Source: DAHUXN01 sp963729815
Lineage (GTDB): Bacteria > Acidobacteriota > Terriglobia > Acidiferrales > UBA7541
DNA length: 64,000 bases
NCBI GenBank assembly: GCA_963729815.1
Contig: CAVSPU010000008.1
Location: forward strand, 144,039-208,038
Reading direction: 5' to 3'
Both the position numbers and the translations under genes were made by a program. Shown in pieces: positions 32,605-41,912 of the stretch. Positions within the stretch are counted from its first letter, which is position 1. Each line of letters opens with the position of its first letter. The notes below the pieces were generated by a model that saw only the letters and a list, made by a program, of their open reading frames with translations, searched no databases and was not told where the DNA came from.

Positions 32605-33294
32605 ATGACGCTTGCAAAAGCCCGACGGGCGCTTCGCCTCTGCGCTGACCCGAAAAAAGCCCGCACCTTTCGCGGTTTCTTTAAAAGCACGGCCGACGTT
32701 TTTCTCGGCGTCACCACCGCCCAGATGCGCAAGCTTGCCCGCGAATTTCAGGAATTGCCGTTGCGCGATGTGCGCGAACTCATGAAATCCACAATCCATG
32801 ATGAACGCTCACTGGCGCATGCGATTCTCGTTCTGAAGTTTCGCGAAGCAGACGATCGCGCAAAGACGGCGATCTTCCGTTTCTATATGCGCAACCGAAA
32901 ATTCATTCACGAATGGGACGGGGTCGACGACAGCGCTCCTTACATCGTCGGCCCCTATCTCTTGAAGCGCGATAAGACACCGATCTACGAACTGGCGCGG
33001 TCGGAGAGCCTTTGGGACCGGCGCATTGCCATGGTTTCGACGTGGTGGTTCATCCGGCAGGGGCAGGTTCGCGACTCGCTGAGGATCGCTCGGCTGCTCT
33101 TGAAAGACGAAGAAGACTTGATCCACAAAGCGGCGGGCTGGATGCTGCGCGAGGTTGGCAAACGCAATTTGCAAGCGCTGGAGCAGTTTCTGAAGAGACA
33201 TCACCGCAAAATGCCGCGCACCATGCTTCGCTACGCGATCGAGCGCTTCGCGCCCGCAAAAAGGCGCGCCTACCTGGCGGGCAAAATCAACTGA
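32605..33294 (+). CDS. AlkD-like DNA alkylation repair protein (HEAT-like DNA glycosylase)
   Basis: A 229-residue all-helical protein of the AlkC/AlkD family, which removes alkylated bases with HEAT-like repeats. The family blocks are FFKSTADVFLGVTTAQMRKL at the N-terminus, then LKFREADDRAKTAIFRFYM, WDGVDDSAPYIVGPYL with the typical W-D-x-V-D, ARSESLWDRRIAMVSTWWFI with the conserved WxRRIAM, and KAAGWMLREVGKRN. ATG 32605 is chosen over GTG 32545, which lies in a hairpin; no strong Shine-Dalgarno is visible. It converges with the minus-strand molybdenum hydroxylase gene, 18 bp apart. Confidence 0.93.
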   Translation: MTLAKARRALRLCADPKKARTFRGFFKSTADVFLGVTTAQMRKLAREFQELPLRDVRELMKSTIHDERSLAHAILVLKFREADDRAKTAIFRFYMRNRKFIHEWDGVDDSAPYIVGPYLLKRDKTPIYELARSESLWDRRIAMVSTWWFIRQGQVRDSLRIARLLLKDEEDLIHKAAGWMLREVGKRNLQALEQFLKRHHRKMPRTMLRYAIERFAPAKRRAYLAGKIN

Positions 33295-33312
33295 GGTTTT
33301 GCTGCGGCATCT

Positions 33313-35481
33313 CTAGGCCTGCTTCGGCAGCTTTCCGTCCTGCAGCATCGGCATCGAGCGAATCCGCAGCCCCGTCGCGTCGAAAATCGCATTGGCAACG
33401 GCGGGAGCGAGGCCCACGATCGGCGTTTCGCCCGCGCCGAAGGACGGCTGATCCTTGCGGTCGATCAACACGGCGTCGATTTCCGGTTCGTCTTTGAACC
33501 GCGCCACGCGATACTGCGCGAAATGCGGATTGAGGATACGCCCGTTGTCGAATTCGATCGCTTCGTAGAACGCCCCACCGATTCCCATCGTGATCGCGCC
33601 AGAAATCGTATTCTTCAGCCCCTCCGGATTCACGATCGCGCCGCAGTCCCACGCCTCGACAACGCGCTCGATATGAACTTCGCCGCTCGCGCTGTCGATA
33701 GCGACTTCGGCAAACGCGGCTATGTGCCCGCCCTTGTCGATTCCGCCCGCGATTCCGAAACCGTGGCCCGGCGCTTTCTTGCGCCCCTGCCAGCCGAATT
33801 TTTCAGCGCCTGCCTGATAGACCGCGCGCAGTCTCTCGTCCTGCAAATTGTTCATGCGGAATTCCAGCGGATCGGTGCCCGCCGCGTGCGCCAGTTCGTC
33901 CATATGCGATTCGCGCGCAAAATGATTCGCGCAGGCCGCCAGCGAGCGATACGAGCCCTGGCGCAGCGGCGAATTCACGGGGTGAAATTCAATGAGCTGG
34001 TTTGGCACTTCGTACATCGTCGCGATGGCCGCCGCGCCCGAATTGTAATTGTGAAACTCCCACGCCGTGAGCTTGCCGCCGGCGTCGATGCCGCTCTTGA
34101 TCTCGATGACGCCGGCGGGCCGGAAGTACGCCCACGTGAATTCCTCCTCGCGCGTCCACAGCAGATGCACGGGCTTGCCTGCGCCCTGCGCGAGCCGGGC
34201 CGCTTCCACGGCGCATTCGCCGGTATGCTTGCCGCCGTAGGCCGCGCCGGTATCGGGCACCATGACGCGCGCATCGTCGCTCGAAATGTGGAATGCCTGC
34301 CCCACTTCGTCGCGCACGGCAAACGGCCGCTGCGTCCCGGTCCACACCGTCACCTTGCCGTCTTTCCATTCGGCAAGCGCGGCGCGCGGCTCCAGCGGGC
34401 AGTGCGCGATGTACGCGACCGTGTAAGTCGCTTCGAGGTGATGCGCCGCCGCGGCAAGGCCGTCGCTCATCGAACCCTTCGTCTGGCGATAGCGATTCTC
34501 CTCGGCGGGATTCTCCTCAGCGTTTTTCTTCAAGTAGTCGAAAAGGTCTTTGCTCGAAGGCTGCGGAGTCGTGTTCCATTCGGCCTTGATCGAGGCCAGC
34601 GCGCGCTCCGCGGTCAATTCATCCGGCGCGGCGACGCCGACAAAATCGCCGTCGTGCACGGTGACGACGCCCGGCATTGCCTTGGCCGCGCTGAGGTCCA
34701 CCGAAGCGAGCGTTGCGCCAAACGCGCTCGGCCGCAGCACTTTGCCGTAAAGCATTCCCGGCAATTTCAAATCCGGTGTGTACTTGTGCCTACCGGTGAC
34801 GAAATCGCGCGCGCCGATCTTGCGAATCGGCTGGCCGGCGATCTTCCATTCCGTTGCCGGCGTCACCGGATCTTCGGCAGGCATCATCTGCGCCAGAGCC
34901 TGGCCTTGCGCGAGTTCCGCATACGTGATCGAGCGGCCACGCGAGCGATCGGAGATTGTGCCGTTCTCGGCGACTAGCTGGCCTGCGTCAACGTTCCATT
35001 TCTTCGCCGCCAGTCCCACCAGCACATCCCGCGCTGCAGCCGAGACGGAGCGAAGCTGCGTGCCCATTTGCGGCGTGGTGCGGCTGCCGAACGTGCCCAT
35101 GTCAAAGGGCGTCAGTTGCGTATCGCCCATCACCATTTGAATCGACTCAAGCGCCACATGCAGTTCATCGGCAACCGTCTGCGCCAGCGACGTGCGAATG
35201 TTCTGCCCGATTTCCACTTTGCCCGTGTAAACGGTCACGCCGCCGTCCGGCGCGATGTGCAGCCACGCATTGATTTCGCGCGGCATGTTCTCCTGCGTGC
35301 CCATGCGGCGGCCAGATTCCTGGAAAGCCAGCGCTTCTTTCGCGACAGCCAGCACGGCGATGCCGCCGCCAATCGCTTTCATGAAGCTGCGGCGGTCCAT
35401 CGAGAAAAAGTGCACGGGAAGCCCGCGCAATTCGTAGCGCTCAGGTTCGATCGGCAGCGCGGGCGCTTGTTTCGGTGCCAT
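33313..35481 (-). CDS. Molybdenum hydroxylase large subunit, xanthine dehydrogenase/IorB-like, Tat-exported
   Basis: A 722-residue molybdopterin-binding subunit. Residues about 27-55 carry a twin-arginine signal, MDRRSFMKAIGGGIAVLAVA, preceded by an unusual 27-residue N-terminal extension. The body shows GKVEIGQNIRTSLAQTVADE, FGSRTTPQMGTQLR, VPDTGAAYGGKHTGECAVEA and, near the end, FGAGETPIVGLAPAVANAI with the Glu that acts as base in this family. The layout fits isoquinoline 1-oxidoreductase-like or aldehyde-oxidase-like enzymes that lack an FAD subunit; substrate unknown. The minus-strand ATG 35481 shares one base with the stop of the small subunit (TGATG), so translation is coupled. Position and pairing support a periplasmic two-subunit enzyme. 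Confidence 0.9.
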   Translation of the reverse strand: MAPKQAPALPIEPERYELRGLPVHFFSMDRRSFMKAIGGGIAVLAVAKEALAFQESGRRMGTQENMPREINAWLHIAPDGGVTVYTGKVEIGQNIRTSLAQTVADELHVALESIQMVMGDTQLTPFDMGTFGSRTTPQMGTQLRSVSAAARDVLVGLAAKKWNVDAGQLVAENGTISDRSRGRSITYAELAQGQALAQMMPAEDPVTPATEWKIAGQPIRKIGARDFVTGRHKYTPDLKLPGMLYGKVLRPSAFGATLASVDLSAAKAMPGVVTVHDGDFVGVAAPDELTAERALASIKAEWNTTPQPSSKDLFDYLKKNAEENPAEENRYRQTKGSMSDGLAAAAHHLEATYTVAYIAHCPLEPRAALAEWKDGKVTVWTGTQRPFAVRDEVGQAFHISSDDARVMVPDTGAAYGGKHTGECAVEAARLAQGAGKPVHLLWTREEEFTWAYFRPAGVIEIKSGIDAGGKLTAWEFHNYNSGAAAIATMYEVPNQLIEFHPVNSPLRQGSYRSLAACANHFARESHMDELAHAAGTDPLEFRMNNLQDERLRAVYQAGAEKFGWQGRKKAPGHGFGIAGGIDKGGHIAAFAEVAIDSASGEVHIERVVEAWDCGAIVNPEGLKNTISGAITMGIGGAFYEAIEFDNGRILNPHFAQYRVARFKDEPEIDAVLIDRKDQPSFGAGETPIVGLAPAVANAIFDATGLRIRSMPMLQDGKLPKQA

Positions 35482-35957
35482 CACGCGTTCCCCTTCATCC
35501 GCGTGGACGCGAGCTTGATCGCCTCCGTGATTCGTTGATACACGCCGCAGCGGCAAATGTGGCCGTTCATGTAGTCGGCGATTTGCGCTTCGCTGGGATT
35601 GGGCAGGACCTTCAGCATGGCCACGGCGCCGAGAATCATTCCGGATGTGCAGTAGGCGCACTGCATGGCATCCACATCGATGAACGCCTGCTGCACCGGG
35701 TGCAGCTCGCCATTTTTCTCGAGTCCTTCGATGGTCGTGATTTGATGCTGGCCCACGGCGCCGACGCGCGTCTGGCAGGAATGGCGGGGGTTTCCGTCGA
35801 TCAGCACCGTGCACGCGGCGCACTGGCCTTCGCCGCAGCCATACTTCGTGCCGGTGAGGTCCAGTTGGTCGCGCAGGACGCTGAGAAGCGTGGCATCGGC
35901 GTCAACGTCGATCGCGCGGCGCGTTCCGTTGACGTTCAGTTCGGTGACTCTGGCCAT
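35481..35957 (-). CDS. Molybdenum hydroxylase small subunit with two [2Fe-2S] clusters (IorA/CoxS-like)
   Basis: A 158-residue iron-sulfur subunit. The plant-type ferredoxin cluster motif is YGCGEGQCAACTVLIDG with a later Cys in SCQTRV; the second cluster is in DAMQCAYCTSGMI and GHICRCGVYQRI. It transfers electrons from the molybdenum centre. ATG 35957 has AGAGGA upstream; an upstream in-frame start would add 15 residues with no family similarity. It has no export signal of its own, so it would be carried out of the cell by the Tat signal of the large subunit (hitch-hiker mode). No FAD subunit is adjacent, so another acceptor, perhaps a cytochrome, must take the electrons. Confidence 0.93.
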   Translation of the reverse strand: MARVTELNVNGTRRAIDVDADATLLSVLRDQLDLTGTKYGCGEGQCAACTVLIDGNPRHSCQTRVGAVGQHQITTIEGLEKNGELHPVQQAFIDVDAMQCAYCTSGMILGAVAMLKVLPNPSEAQIADYMNGHICRCGVYQRITEAIKLASTRMKGNA

Positions 35958-36080
35958 GCCGATCCTCTGCGGAAAAGCCCGTTCGCAGGAGCGCGAACGC
36001 AATCATTTTAATTCTCGCTGCTTCCCCGCGTCAATCAAAACGCCGCCGCGCGGACCGCTGGATCGCTGTCCCGCGCCTTC

Positions 36081-39000
36081 TTAGTTTTCGCCGCCGCGGT
36101 GCGATGTCCCCAATTCAATCGGGTCGATGTGCGCGCGATGCAGCTCCTTGTTCAGGTCCGGGAGCTTCGTCGAAACGATTGCCTCCCATTTTTCGAGCGC
36201 GGCCTGTGCGATTTGATCGTCCTGCGCGAAAGCCGCCGAGGCATCCGCCGATGGCGCGGCGTCATCGCTTTCCACCGCACGTTCCACTTGTCCGAGCGCT
36301 CCGGAGACGTAGCGAAGCGTCGTGCGGTCCGTCGGCTCAGGCATTCCGGCAGCCAATTCACCGGCAGGCGGCTTACCCAGAAGGGAAGCGACTTCCGCGC
36401 TCAACTCGTCGGCGCTGCTTGCCAGGTCTTTGTGCGACGCGGCTTGAGGCCCAAGCGCTTTGAGTTTTTCCTGCAGCTCCGCCGCCAGACGCTCGGCGCC
36501 ATTCACTTCGGCCGACTTCGCCAGAATTTGTTGCGCCAAGTCCAATTGCTTTTGCAAATCTTCCTGCGAGATTTTCACGCGGGGATCCATCTTCACCGTC
36601 AGTGGCTGCGAGTAGCTCTGGCCGTTCACTGTGAGCCGCACCGTATAATCTCCGGGCACGGCCCACGGCCCGCCGCCAAACCCGAACATCGCGGCCATCA
36701 TCCCGCCACGGCCTCCGCCCGAGCCCGGATAGTGCAAATCCCAAACGAAGCGATGCATGCCGGCTTCCGCGGATGGCGGTTCCGCTGGATGCACCCACGC
36801 GGCGGGAATATCCAGCATTTTCGGATTGATCGCCGGGATTCTCTCCGCGCTCGAATAGCGGCGCACGAGCCGGTTATTGCCGTCGAAAATCTCGAGCGTC
36901 ACCGGACCCGTCGCCGCGGATTTCAAATAATAGTCAATCATCGCGCCGTTGGGCGGATTTTCGCCCGCGGGAATTTCCGCCGGCAAAGGCGTCCCTTCAT
37001 CCGAGCCGGGATGCACGCGCCACGCAACTTCCGGCTTGAAGAGGTATGCGCTCGAATTTGCGACTTGCTCGGAGGCCTGCCGCAGCGGCGTCACATCGTC
37101 GAGAATCCAGAACGAGCGCCCGTGCGTGGCGACGACGAGATCGGCGTCGTGGAAAGCGATGTCGCGAATCGGCACCGTGGGCAAATTCAGTTGCAGCGGC
37201 TGCCATTTCGCGCCGTCGTCGAAGGATACGAACACGCCAGTTTCCGTCCCCGCATAGAGCAGGCCGCGCCGCACAGGGTCTTCGCGCACCACGTTCACGT
37301 AGCTGCCGTCGGGAATGCCATTCGTGGCGAGCTGCCACGTTTTTCCGCTGTCGCGCGTCACATAAATATACGGCTTGATGTCGTCGAGCCGGTGCCGATC
37401 AATCGCCGCGAACGCCACATTTGCATCGTAATGCGACGCTTCGATGAATGTCACCTTGCTCCACGGCGTAAGTTGCGCTGGCGTGACGTTCTGCCACGTG
37501 CCGCCGCCGTCCGAGGTCACTTGAATGTTTCCATCGTCGGTGCCCGTCCAGATCAGGTCTTTGTTCAGTGGCGAAGGCGAAATCGTGTAGATCAGTCCGT
37601 GATAACCATTACCGTCGACGTCATTCGCCGTGACGGGGTCGAGATTCGATGGAACTCCCGGCGCGGGACGCGTCAGATCAGGGCTGATAATCTGCCAGCT
37701 CTGGCCGCCGTCGCTCGTCTTGAACAGCACCTGCGTGCCGAAATAAAGCGCGTGCGGATCAGCCGGCGAAAAAACGAGCGGCTGCGTCCATGTGTGCCGA
37801 TAATCGCCGGGATGCGCCAGCTCGGGCGCGACGTCCTGGACCGCGCCTGTGAAAACATTCTCGCGCGTCACTGTGCCGCCGAAAAGAATGCCGGGATTGA
37901 GCGGGTCCGGCGCGATATAGCCATTCTCGCCGCCGACTCCAAGCGGCAACCAGTCGCGCGCGCTGATCCCGCGATGGCGGCTGCGGCTGGTCGTGCCTCC
38001 CGCGCCGCTATCCTGCTGCGCGCCGTAGACCCAGTACGGAAAGCGATTGTCGACCGCGACGTGATAAAACTGCGCGGTCGGCTGGTTGTACCAGGAGCTC
38101 CACGTCTGCGCGTGGTCCACGCTCACTACCACGCCCTGATCGCTGCCAAGAATCATGCGATTCGGATCATCGGGCTCGATCCATAACGTGTGATAGTCAT
38201 CGCCGCCTGGCGCGCCCTTGATCGCCGTAAAACTCTGGCCGCCATCGGTCGAGCGATAGGTCGACGTGTTCATCACGTAGAGCGCGTTTTCATCTTTCGG
38301 ATCGACAGTCACGCCCCCGAAATACCACCCGCGGCCCCAGATGCGCGACTCATTGTCCGCCAGCTTCCACGTTTGGCCCGCATCATCGGAGCGATAAAGG
38401 CCTCCGTCCTTCGCGTCCACGATGGCATAAACGCGATTCGAATCCGACGGCGCAACGGCGACTCCGATGCGACCGAGCCCTTCCGTCGGCAGTCCATTCG
38501 TCAATTGCGTCCAGTTGTCGCCGCCGTCCGTGGATTTGTAGAGGCCGCTGCCGGGCCCGTTCGATGGCGGATAGACGTTCCAGGGTGGCCGCCGCGTTTG
38601 CCACAGCGCCGCGTAAATTGTCTTCGGATTTTGCGGATCGAGCGAAAGGTCGATTGCGCCGGTATTTTCGTCCTTGAACAGGATTCTCTTCCACGCCGCG
38701 CCGCCATCCGTGGAACGGAAAACGCCGCGGTCCGCATTCGGGCCATAGGAATGCCCCATCGCCGCAACGTAAACAAGATTCGCATCATGCGGATCCACGA
38801 CTATGTCGCCAATCTGCCGCGTATCTTCCAGCCCGATGTGCGTCCACGTTTTGCCGCCATCCGTCGATTTGTACATTCCATTGCCATAGGAAATGTCCGA
38901 GCGCATGTCCGGTTCGCCCGACCCGACGTAAACCACGTTGGTGTCCGACGGCGCGACAGCGACAGCTCCAATCGAAGCGATGTGTTCGGAGTCAAAAATC

Positions 39001-39266
39001 GGATTCCACACCAGCCCCGCGTCCGTCGACTTCCAAACGCCGCCGCCGACCCCGCCAAAATAAAAAACGTCCGGCTTGCCGGGCACTCCGGTCACAGCCA
39101 CGGCGCGGCCGCCGCGAAACGGCCCGATCAGCCGCCAATGCATCCCGCTATATATAGTCGGGCTCATCTGCTGCGCGGCGAGAGGCCGCGGCGCAACGAT
39201 TGCAAGGATCGCGAGAGACGCAATAACTGCAGCGAAAAAGTAAGAATTGCGGCGATGATGGCTCAC
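36081..39266 (-). CDS. Secreted BNR/Asp-box (sortilin/VPS10-like) propeller protein, copy 2
   Basis: A 1061-residue paralogue of the protein at 29423-32524. After the signal peptide (ending near PLAAQQ) it has the same MHWRLIGPFRGGRAVAVTGV opening and a series of Asp boxes (KSTDAGLVW, KSTDGGKTW, RSTDGGAAW, KSTDGGDNW, RSDDAGQTW, KTSDGGQSW). The shared MHRFVWDLHYPGSGGG block begins the C-terminal domain, and the tail is helical. GTG 39266 is preceded by AGGAGA on the minus strand; an upstream in-frame ATG at 39332 lacks one. It lies beyond the molybdenum hydroxylase pair, so the two paralogues flank that pair and the AlkD gene. Function is unproven; a glycosidase label would be speculative. Confidence 0.85.
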   Translation of the reverse strand: MSHHRRNSYFFAAVIASLAILAIVAPRPLAAQQMSPTIYSGMHWRLIGPFRGGRAVAVTGVPGKPDVFYFGGVGGGVWKSTDAGLVWNPIFDSEHIASIGAVAVAPSDTNVVYVGSGEPDMRSDISYGNGMYKSTDGGKTWTHIGLEDTRQIGDIVVDPHDANLVYVAAMGHSYGPNADRGVFRSTDGGAAWKRILFKDENTGAIDLSLDPQNPKTIYAALWQTRRPPWNVYPPSNGPGSGLYKSTDGGDNWTQLTNGLPTEGLGRIGVAVAPSDSNRVYAIVDAKDGGLYRSDDAGQTWKLADNESRIWGRGWYFGGVTVDPKDENALYVMNTSTYRSTDGGQSFTAIKGAPGGDDYHTLWIEPDDPNRMILGSDQGVVVSVDHAQTWSSWYNQPTAQFYHVAVDNRFPYWVYGAQQDSGAGGTTSRSRHRGISARDWLPLGVGGENGYIAPDPLNPGILFGGTVTRENVFTGAVQDVAPELAHPGDYRHTWTQPLVFSPADPHALYFGTQVLFKTSDGGQSWQIISPDLTRPAPGVPSNLDPVTANDVDGNGYHGLIYTISPSPLNKDLIWTGTDDGNIQVTSDGGGTWQNVTPAQLTPWSKVTFIEASHYDANVAFAAIDRHRLDDIKPYIYVTRDSGKTWQLATNGIPDGSYVNVVREDPVRRGLLYAGTETGVFVSFDDGAKWQPLQLNLPTVPIRDIAFHDADLVVATHGRSFWILDDVTPLRQASEQVANSSAYLFKPEVAWRVHPGSDEGTPLPAEIPAGENPPNGAMIDYYLKSAATGPVTLEIFDGNNRLVRRYSSAERIPAINPKMLDIPAAWVHPAEPPSAEAGMHRFVWDLHYPGSGGGRGGMMAAMFGFGGGPWAVPGDYTVRLTVNGQSYSQPLTVKMDPRVKISQEDLQKQLDLAQQILAKSAEVNGAERLAAELQEKLKALGPQAASHKDLASSADELSAEVASLLGKPPAGELAAGMPEPTDRTTLRYVSGALGQVERAVESDDAAPSADASAAFAQDDQIAQAALEKWEAIVSTKLPDLNKELHRAHIDPIELGTSHRGGEN

Positions 39267-39512
39267 AGTCAGTTTTCTCCTAAAGAATCGAATCGCACGG
39301 AACGGGCGAGTATATACCACGCAGAGGCACACGCCTAGAAGACGTCAGCCGGCGCGGCTTCGTTTCGCCGCGAAAAATACTGTCCTCGGAATTCAAGCGC
39401 AGAGAAGTATTTCGGATGGCTTCGCGTAATTCTCAAAAAATGCGACCGCCTCGTAGGTTTATAATCTATATATCCGGATGCATGGGAGCCTGGATGCACA
39501 GGAGGCCGAATC

Positions 39513-40568
39513 ATGAGTTTGCCAAAGCGTTTTCTGGGATCGAGCGGTCTGGAAATCACAACCGTAGGGTTTGGCACCTGGGCCATCGGCGGCGGCGGGT
39601 GGGCGTTTACTTGGGGGCCGCAGGACGACGCAACATCGATCACGACGATGCGCCATGCCATCGAGCGTGGCATCAACTGGATCGACACCGCCGCCGTGTA
39701 CGGCCTCGGCCACTCCGAGGAGCTCGTGGGCCGCTTTCTCCGCGAAACACCTCCTTCGGAGCGTCCTTATGTATTTACGAAGTGCGGCCTGGTTTGGGAC
39801 TCCAAGAATCCGATGGAGCCCGCGAAACGCGTCCTCAGGCCCGACTCGATCCGCCAGGAGTGCGAAGCGTCGCTCCGCCGTTTGGGCGTCGAGCGCATTG
39901 ATCTTTACCAATTCCACTGGCCCGACGAGAGCGGAGTGCGTCTGGAAGATTCCTGGGCGATGATGTCGCGCCTCATTGAGGAAGGGAAAGTCCGCGTCGG
40001 CGGCGTGTCCAATTTCACCATCAGCCTGATGGAACGCTGCGAGCCGATTCGCCACGTCGAGTCGCTGCAACCGCCATTCTCCTTGATCAATCGCGCCGCG
40101 GCGGAGAGGGAAATTCCCTGGTGCGCGCGCCATAAGACGGGAGTCATCTGCTATAGCCCGATGCAGTCAGGATTGCTCACCGAAAGTTTTACGGCGGAAC
40201 GCATCGCGAAAATGCCCAAAGACGATTGGCGCCGGGCTTCGGCGGAATTTCAGCAACCGAAGCTCGGAAGCAATTTGAAGCTGCGCGACGCGCTTGGGCC
40301 CATTGCGCAACGCCACAATGCATCGATATCGTCCGTCGCCGTTGCGTGGACGCTCGCATGGCCCGGCGTTACCGGCGCGATTGTCGGCGCGCGCTCGCCC
40401 GAGCAGGTCGGCAATTGGATTGGCGCCGCGGATCTTGAATTGACGCCGCAGGACCTCGAGGAAATCGCCGTGGCGCTGGAACGCACTGGCGCGGGCGCCG
40501 GTCCAACGCGGCCATCAGCCAAGGAATCTGCGTCGCAGCCAGGCACTTCGCACAAAGCGAAGGCCTAG
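39513..40568 (+). CDS. Aldo/keto reductase
   Basis: A 351-residue TIM-barrel NADPH-dependent oxidoreductase. The catalytic tetrad is visible: Asp in INWIDTAAVYG, Tyr in the same segment, Lys in YVFTKCGLVWD, His in DLYQFHWPDE. The cofactor part has AIVGARSPEQVGNWIGAADLEL near residue 290. The protein resembles the YajO/MocA-like group; substrate unknown. ATG 39513 has CAGGAGG at 39499. A TATAAT at 39460-39465 is a good -10, though I see no clear -35, giving a leader of about 40 nt. The C-terminal tail is Ser/Ala-rich. Confidence 0.93.
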   Translation: MSLPKRFLGSSGLEITTVGFGTWAIGGGGWAFTWGPQDDATSITTMRHAIERGINWIDTAAVYGLGHSEELVGRFLRETPPSERPYVFTKCGLVWDSKNPMEPAKRVLRPDSIRQECEASLRRLGVERIDLYQFHWPDESGVRLEDSWAMMSRLIEEGKVRVGGVSNFTISLMERCEPIRHVESLQPPFSLINRAAAEREIPWCARHKTGVICYSPMQSGLLTESFTAERIAKMPKDDWRRASAEFQQPKLGSNLKLRDALGPIAQRHNASISSVAVAWTLAWPGVTGAIVGARSPEQVGNWIGAADLELTPQDLEEIAVALERTGAGAGPTRPSAKESASQPGTSHKAKA

Positions 40569-40591
40569 CCGTGCATCGCGCTGCTGATTTC

Positions 40592-41698
40592 CTAAATGGA
40601 GCCTTTGCCGAACGTCACGCGGATCCCAGTCATCAAAACCAGATCGTTCGTCTTGATGCCCGGAATCGGATTGCTGACGTATCTGTCGTTGATCGACACT
40701 TGCCAGTCGAGCCAGCCCTTGATCTTCGTCGCGGCCGATCCGTTGAACGTCACGCGGTATTGTCCCGTATCCGATAGGTTCGGCCAGAAGTCCAGTTGTT
40801 CCGCCAGCGAAGTCCGATTGGAAAGTTTGTAGGCGAAATCTTCGCCGGCGTTTATTTCGCCGCTCTTTTGCGTGATGTTCTGGCCTGTCGTGGTGGCCAG
40901 CGTCGACGTGTAGTACGCCTGGTCGTACGCTCCGCCGCCGTAAACGTCAAAAACCGTGTTTGCCGTCTTGCGCACATGCACGCCCACGCCGCCGCCCAGC
41001 ACGTTGCGCAAATTCAAATCCTCCAGCTCGTCGTATTGAAATTGCGTCTGCGCGAATGCGAAAGCTCTCGGGCCGAGATTGAAATCTCCGCGCAGATCGC
41101 CCGTGATGGAATGCGCGGTCGTTGTGGTGACGCCCGGAGTGATATTCGCGCTCTTGGTCAAAATGGAATTGAAATCGACCGTGATTTTGTCCGCCACGGT
41201 TGTGCGAACCGCCGTGCCGTCAAAATTCAGACTCGTTGTATCTGAATTGCCCCGCGTCCCGCTCAGCCCGGCATCGAGAAAGCCGCTCCAGAAATCGGTC
41301 AGCCGCGGATGCTGGAGCCTGTAAAACACGGCCAGCGCCGCAGCCTGCTCCGCGTCATTGCGAATGTACTGCACGGAATCTTTGCCGGACGTCACGGTTC
41401 CTTCCGTCTTCGTTTCGATCTGGATTTTTCCGTCGCTCATCGAAACAATTCCGGCGACAATCTGGTTGTTCGTCAATCCGACATATAGCTCCTGATCCGA
41501 TTTGATTTCACTCACCTCCGACCATTTCAGCGTCACATCTCCGGCATAATCTGTCTTGATGAGCAGCGCCTTCGCGTCTGATTTGACGATCGTTCCCGTG
41601 ACGTGGTCGCCATTCTTCAGCGTGATCTGGTCGGCCAATGCCGGAATCGAAAACAACAGCGCCATTAGAATCACACCTGTCTTCAGAACTTTCCGCAT
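40592..41698 (-). CDS. DUF481 outer-membrane protein (YdiY-like)
   Basis: A 368-residue exported protein. Its signal peptide ends near PALADQ. Residues about 25-100 form small beta units (ITLKNGDHVTGTIVKSDAKA, LLIKTDYAGDVTLKWSEVSE) seen in bacterial proteins upstream of DUF481. The C-terminal part has repeated amphipathic strands (DFWSGFLDAGLSGTRGNSDT, FAFAQTQFQYDELEDLNLRN, LTYHVRKTAN-like strands) ending in LMTGIRVTFGKGSI, typical of an outer-membrane barrel. ATG 41698 is preferred; upstream in-frame codons lack a ribosome site. It ends 23 bp from the stop of the aldo/keto reductase (convergent). Confidence 0.85.
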   Translation of the reverse strand: MRKVLKTGVILMALLFSIPALADQITLKNGDHVTGTIVKSDAKALLIKTDYAGDVTLKWSEVSEIKSDQELYVGLTNNQIVAGIVSMSDGKIQIETKTEGTVTSGKDSVQYIRNDAEQAAALAVFYRLQHPRLTDFWSGFLDAGLSGTRGNSDTTSLNFDGTAVRTTVADKITVDFNSILTKSANITPGVTTTTAHSITGDLRGDFNLGPRAFAFAQTQFQYDELEDLNLRNVLGGGVGVHVRKTANTVFDVYGGGAYDQAYYTSTLATTTGQNITQKSGEINAGEDFAYKLSNRTSLAEQLDFWPNLSDTGQYRVTFNGSAATKIKGWLDWQVSINDRYVSNPIPGIKTNDLVLMTGIRVTFGKGSI

Positions 41699-41912
41699 TG
41701 TGCTTCGTCCTTTCAATTTCAAAGGGAATCTACTGCTCACGAGGCGGGCCAGCCATCATGCGTCGCAGTGCGAATCAGTATAGCGTGACTCCGTGCCGCG
41801 GAAAACCGCGTTCTTGCGAGAGTAATTCGTCTCTGAGGGTTTTCGTGCGCGCAGGAAGTCTCGCTTCCAACGACAGCCAATCAGGCCGGAAGGTCAATCT
41901 TCGGCGCAGAAG

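Noticed and set aside
29807..32617. A 936-codon open frame on the minus strand opposite the BNR gene, and similar long frames opposite relA, the molybdenum hydroxylase and the second BNR gene (36099-38186, 33523-34977).
   Set aside because: They are high-GC antisense frames over clearly real genes, rich in Arg/His/Ala with no domain, start site or ribosome-binding signal.
39441..39465. A full sigma70 promoter before the aldo/keto reductase.
   Set aside because: TATAAT is convincing, but no TTGACA-like hexamer lies 16-18 nt upstream, so I mention only the -10.
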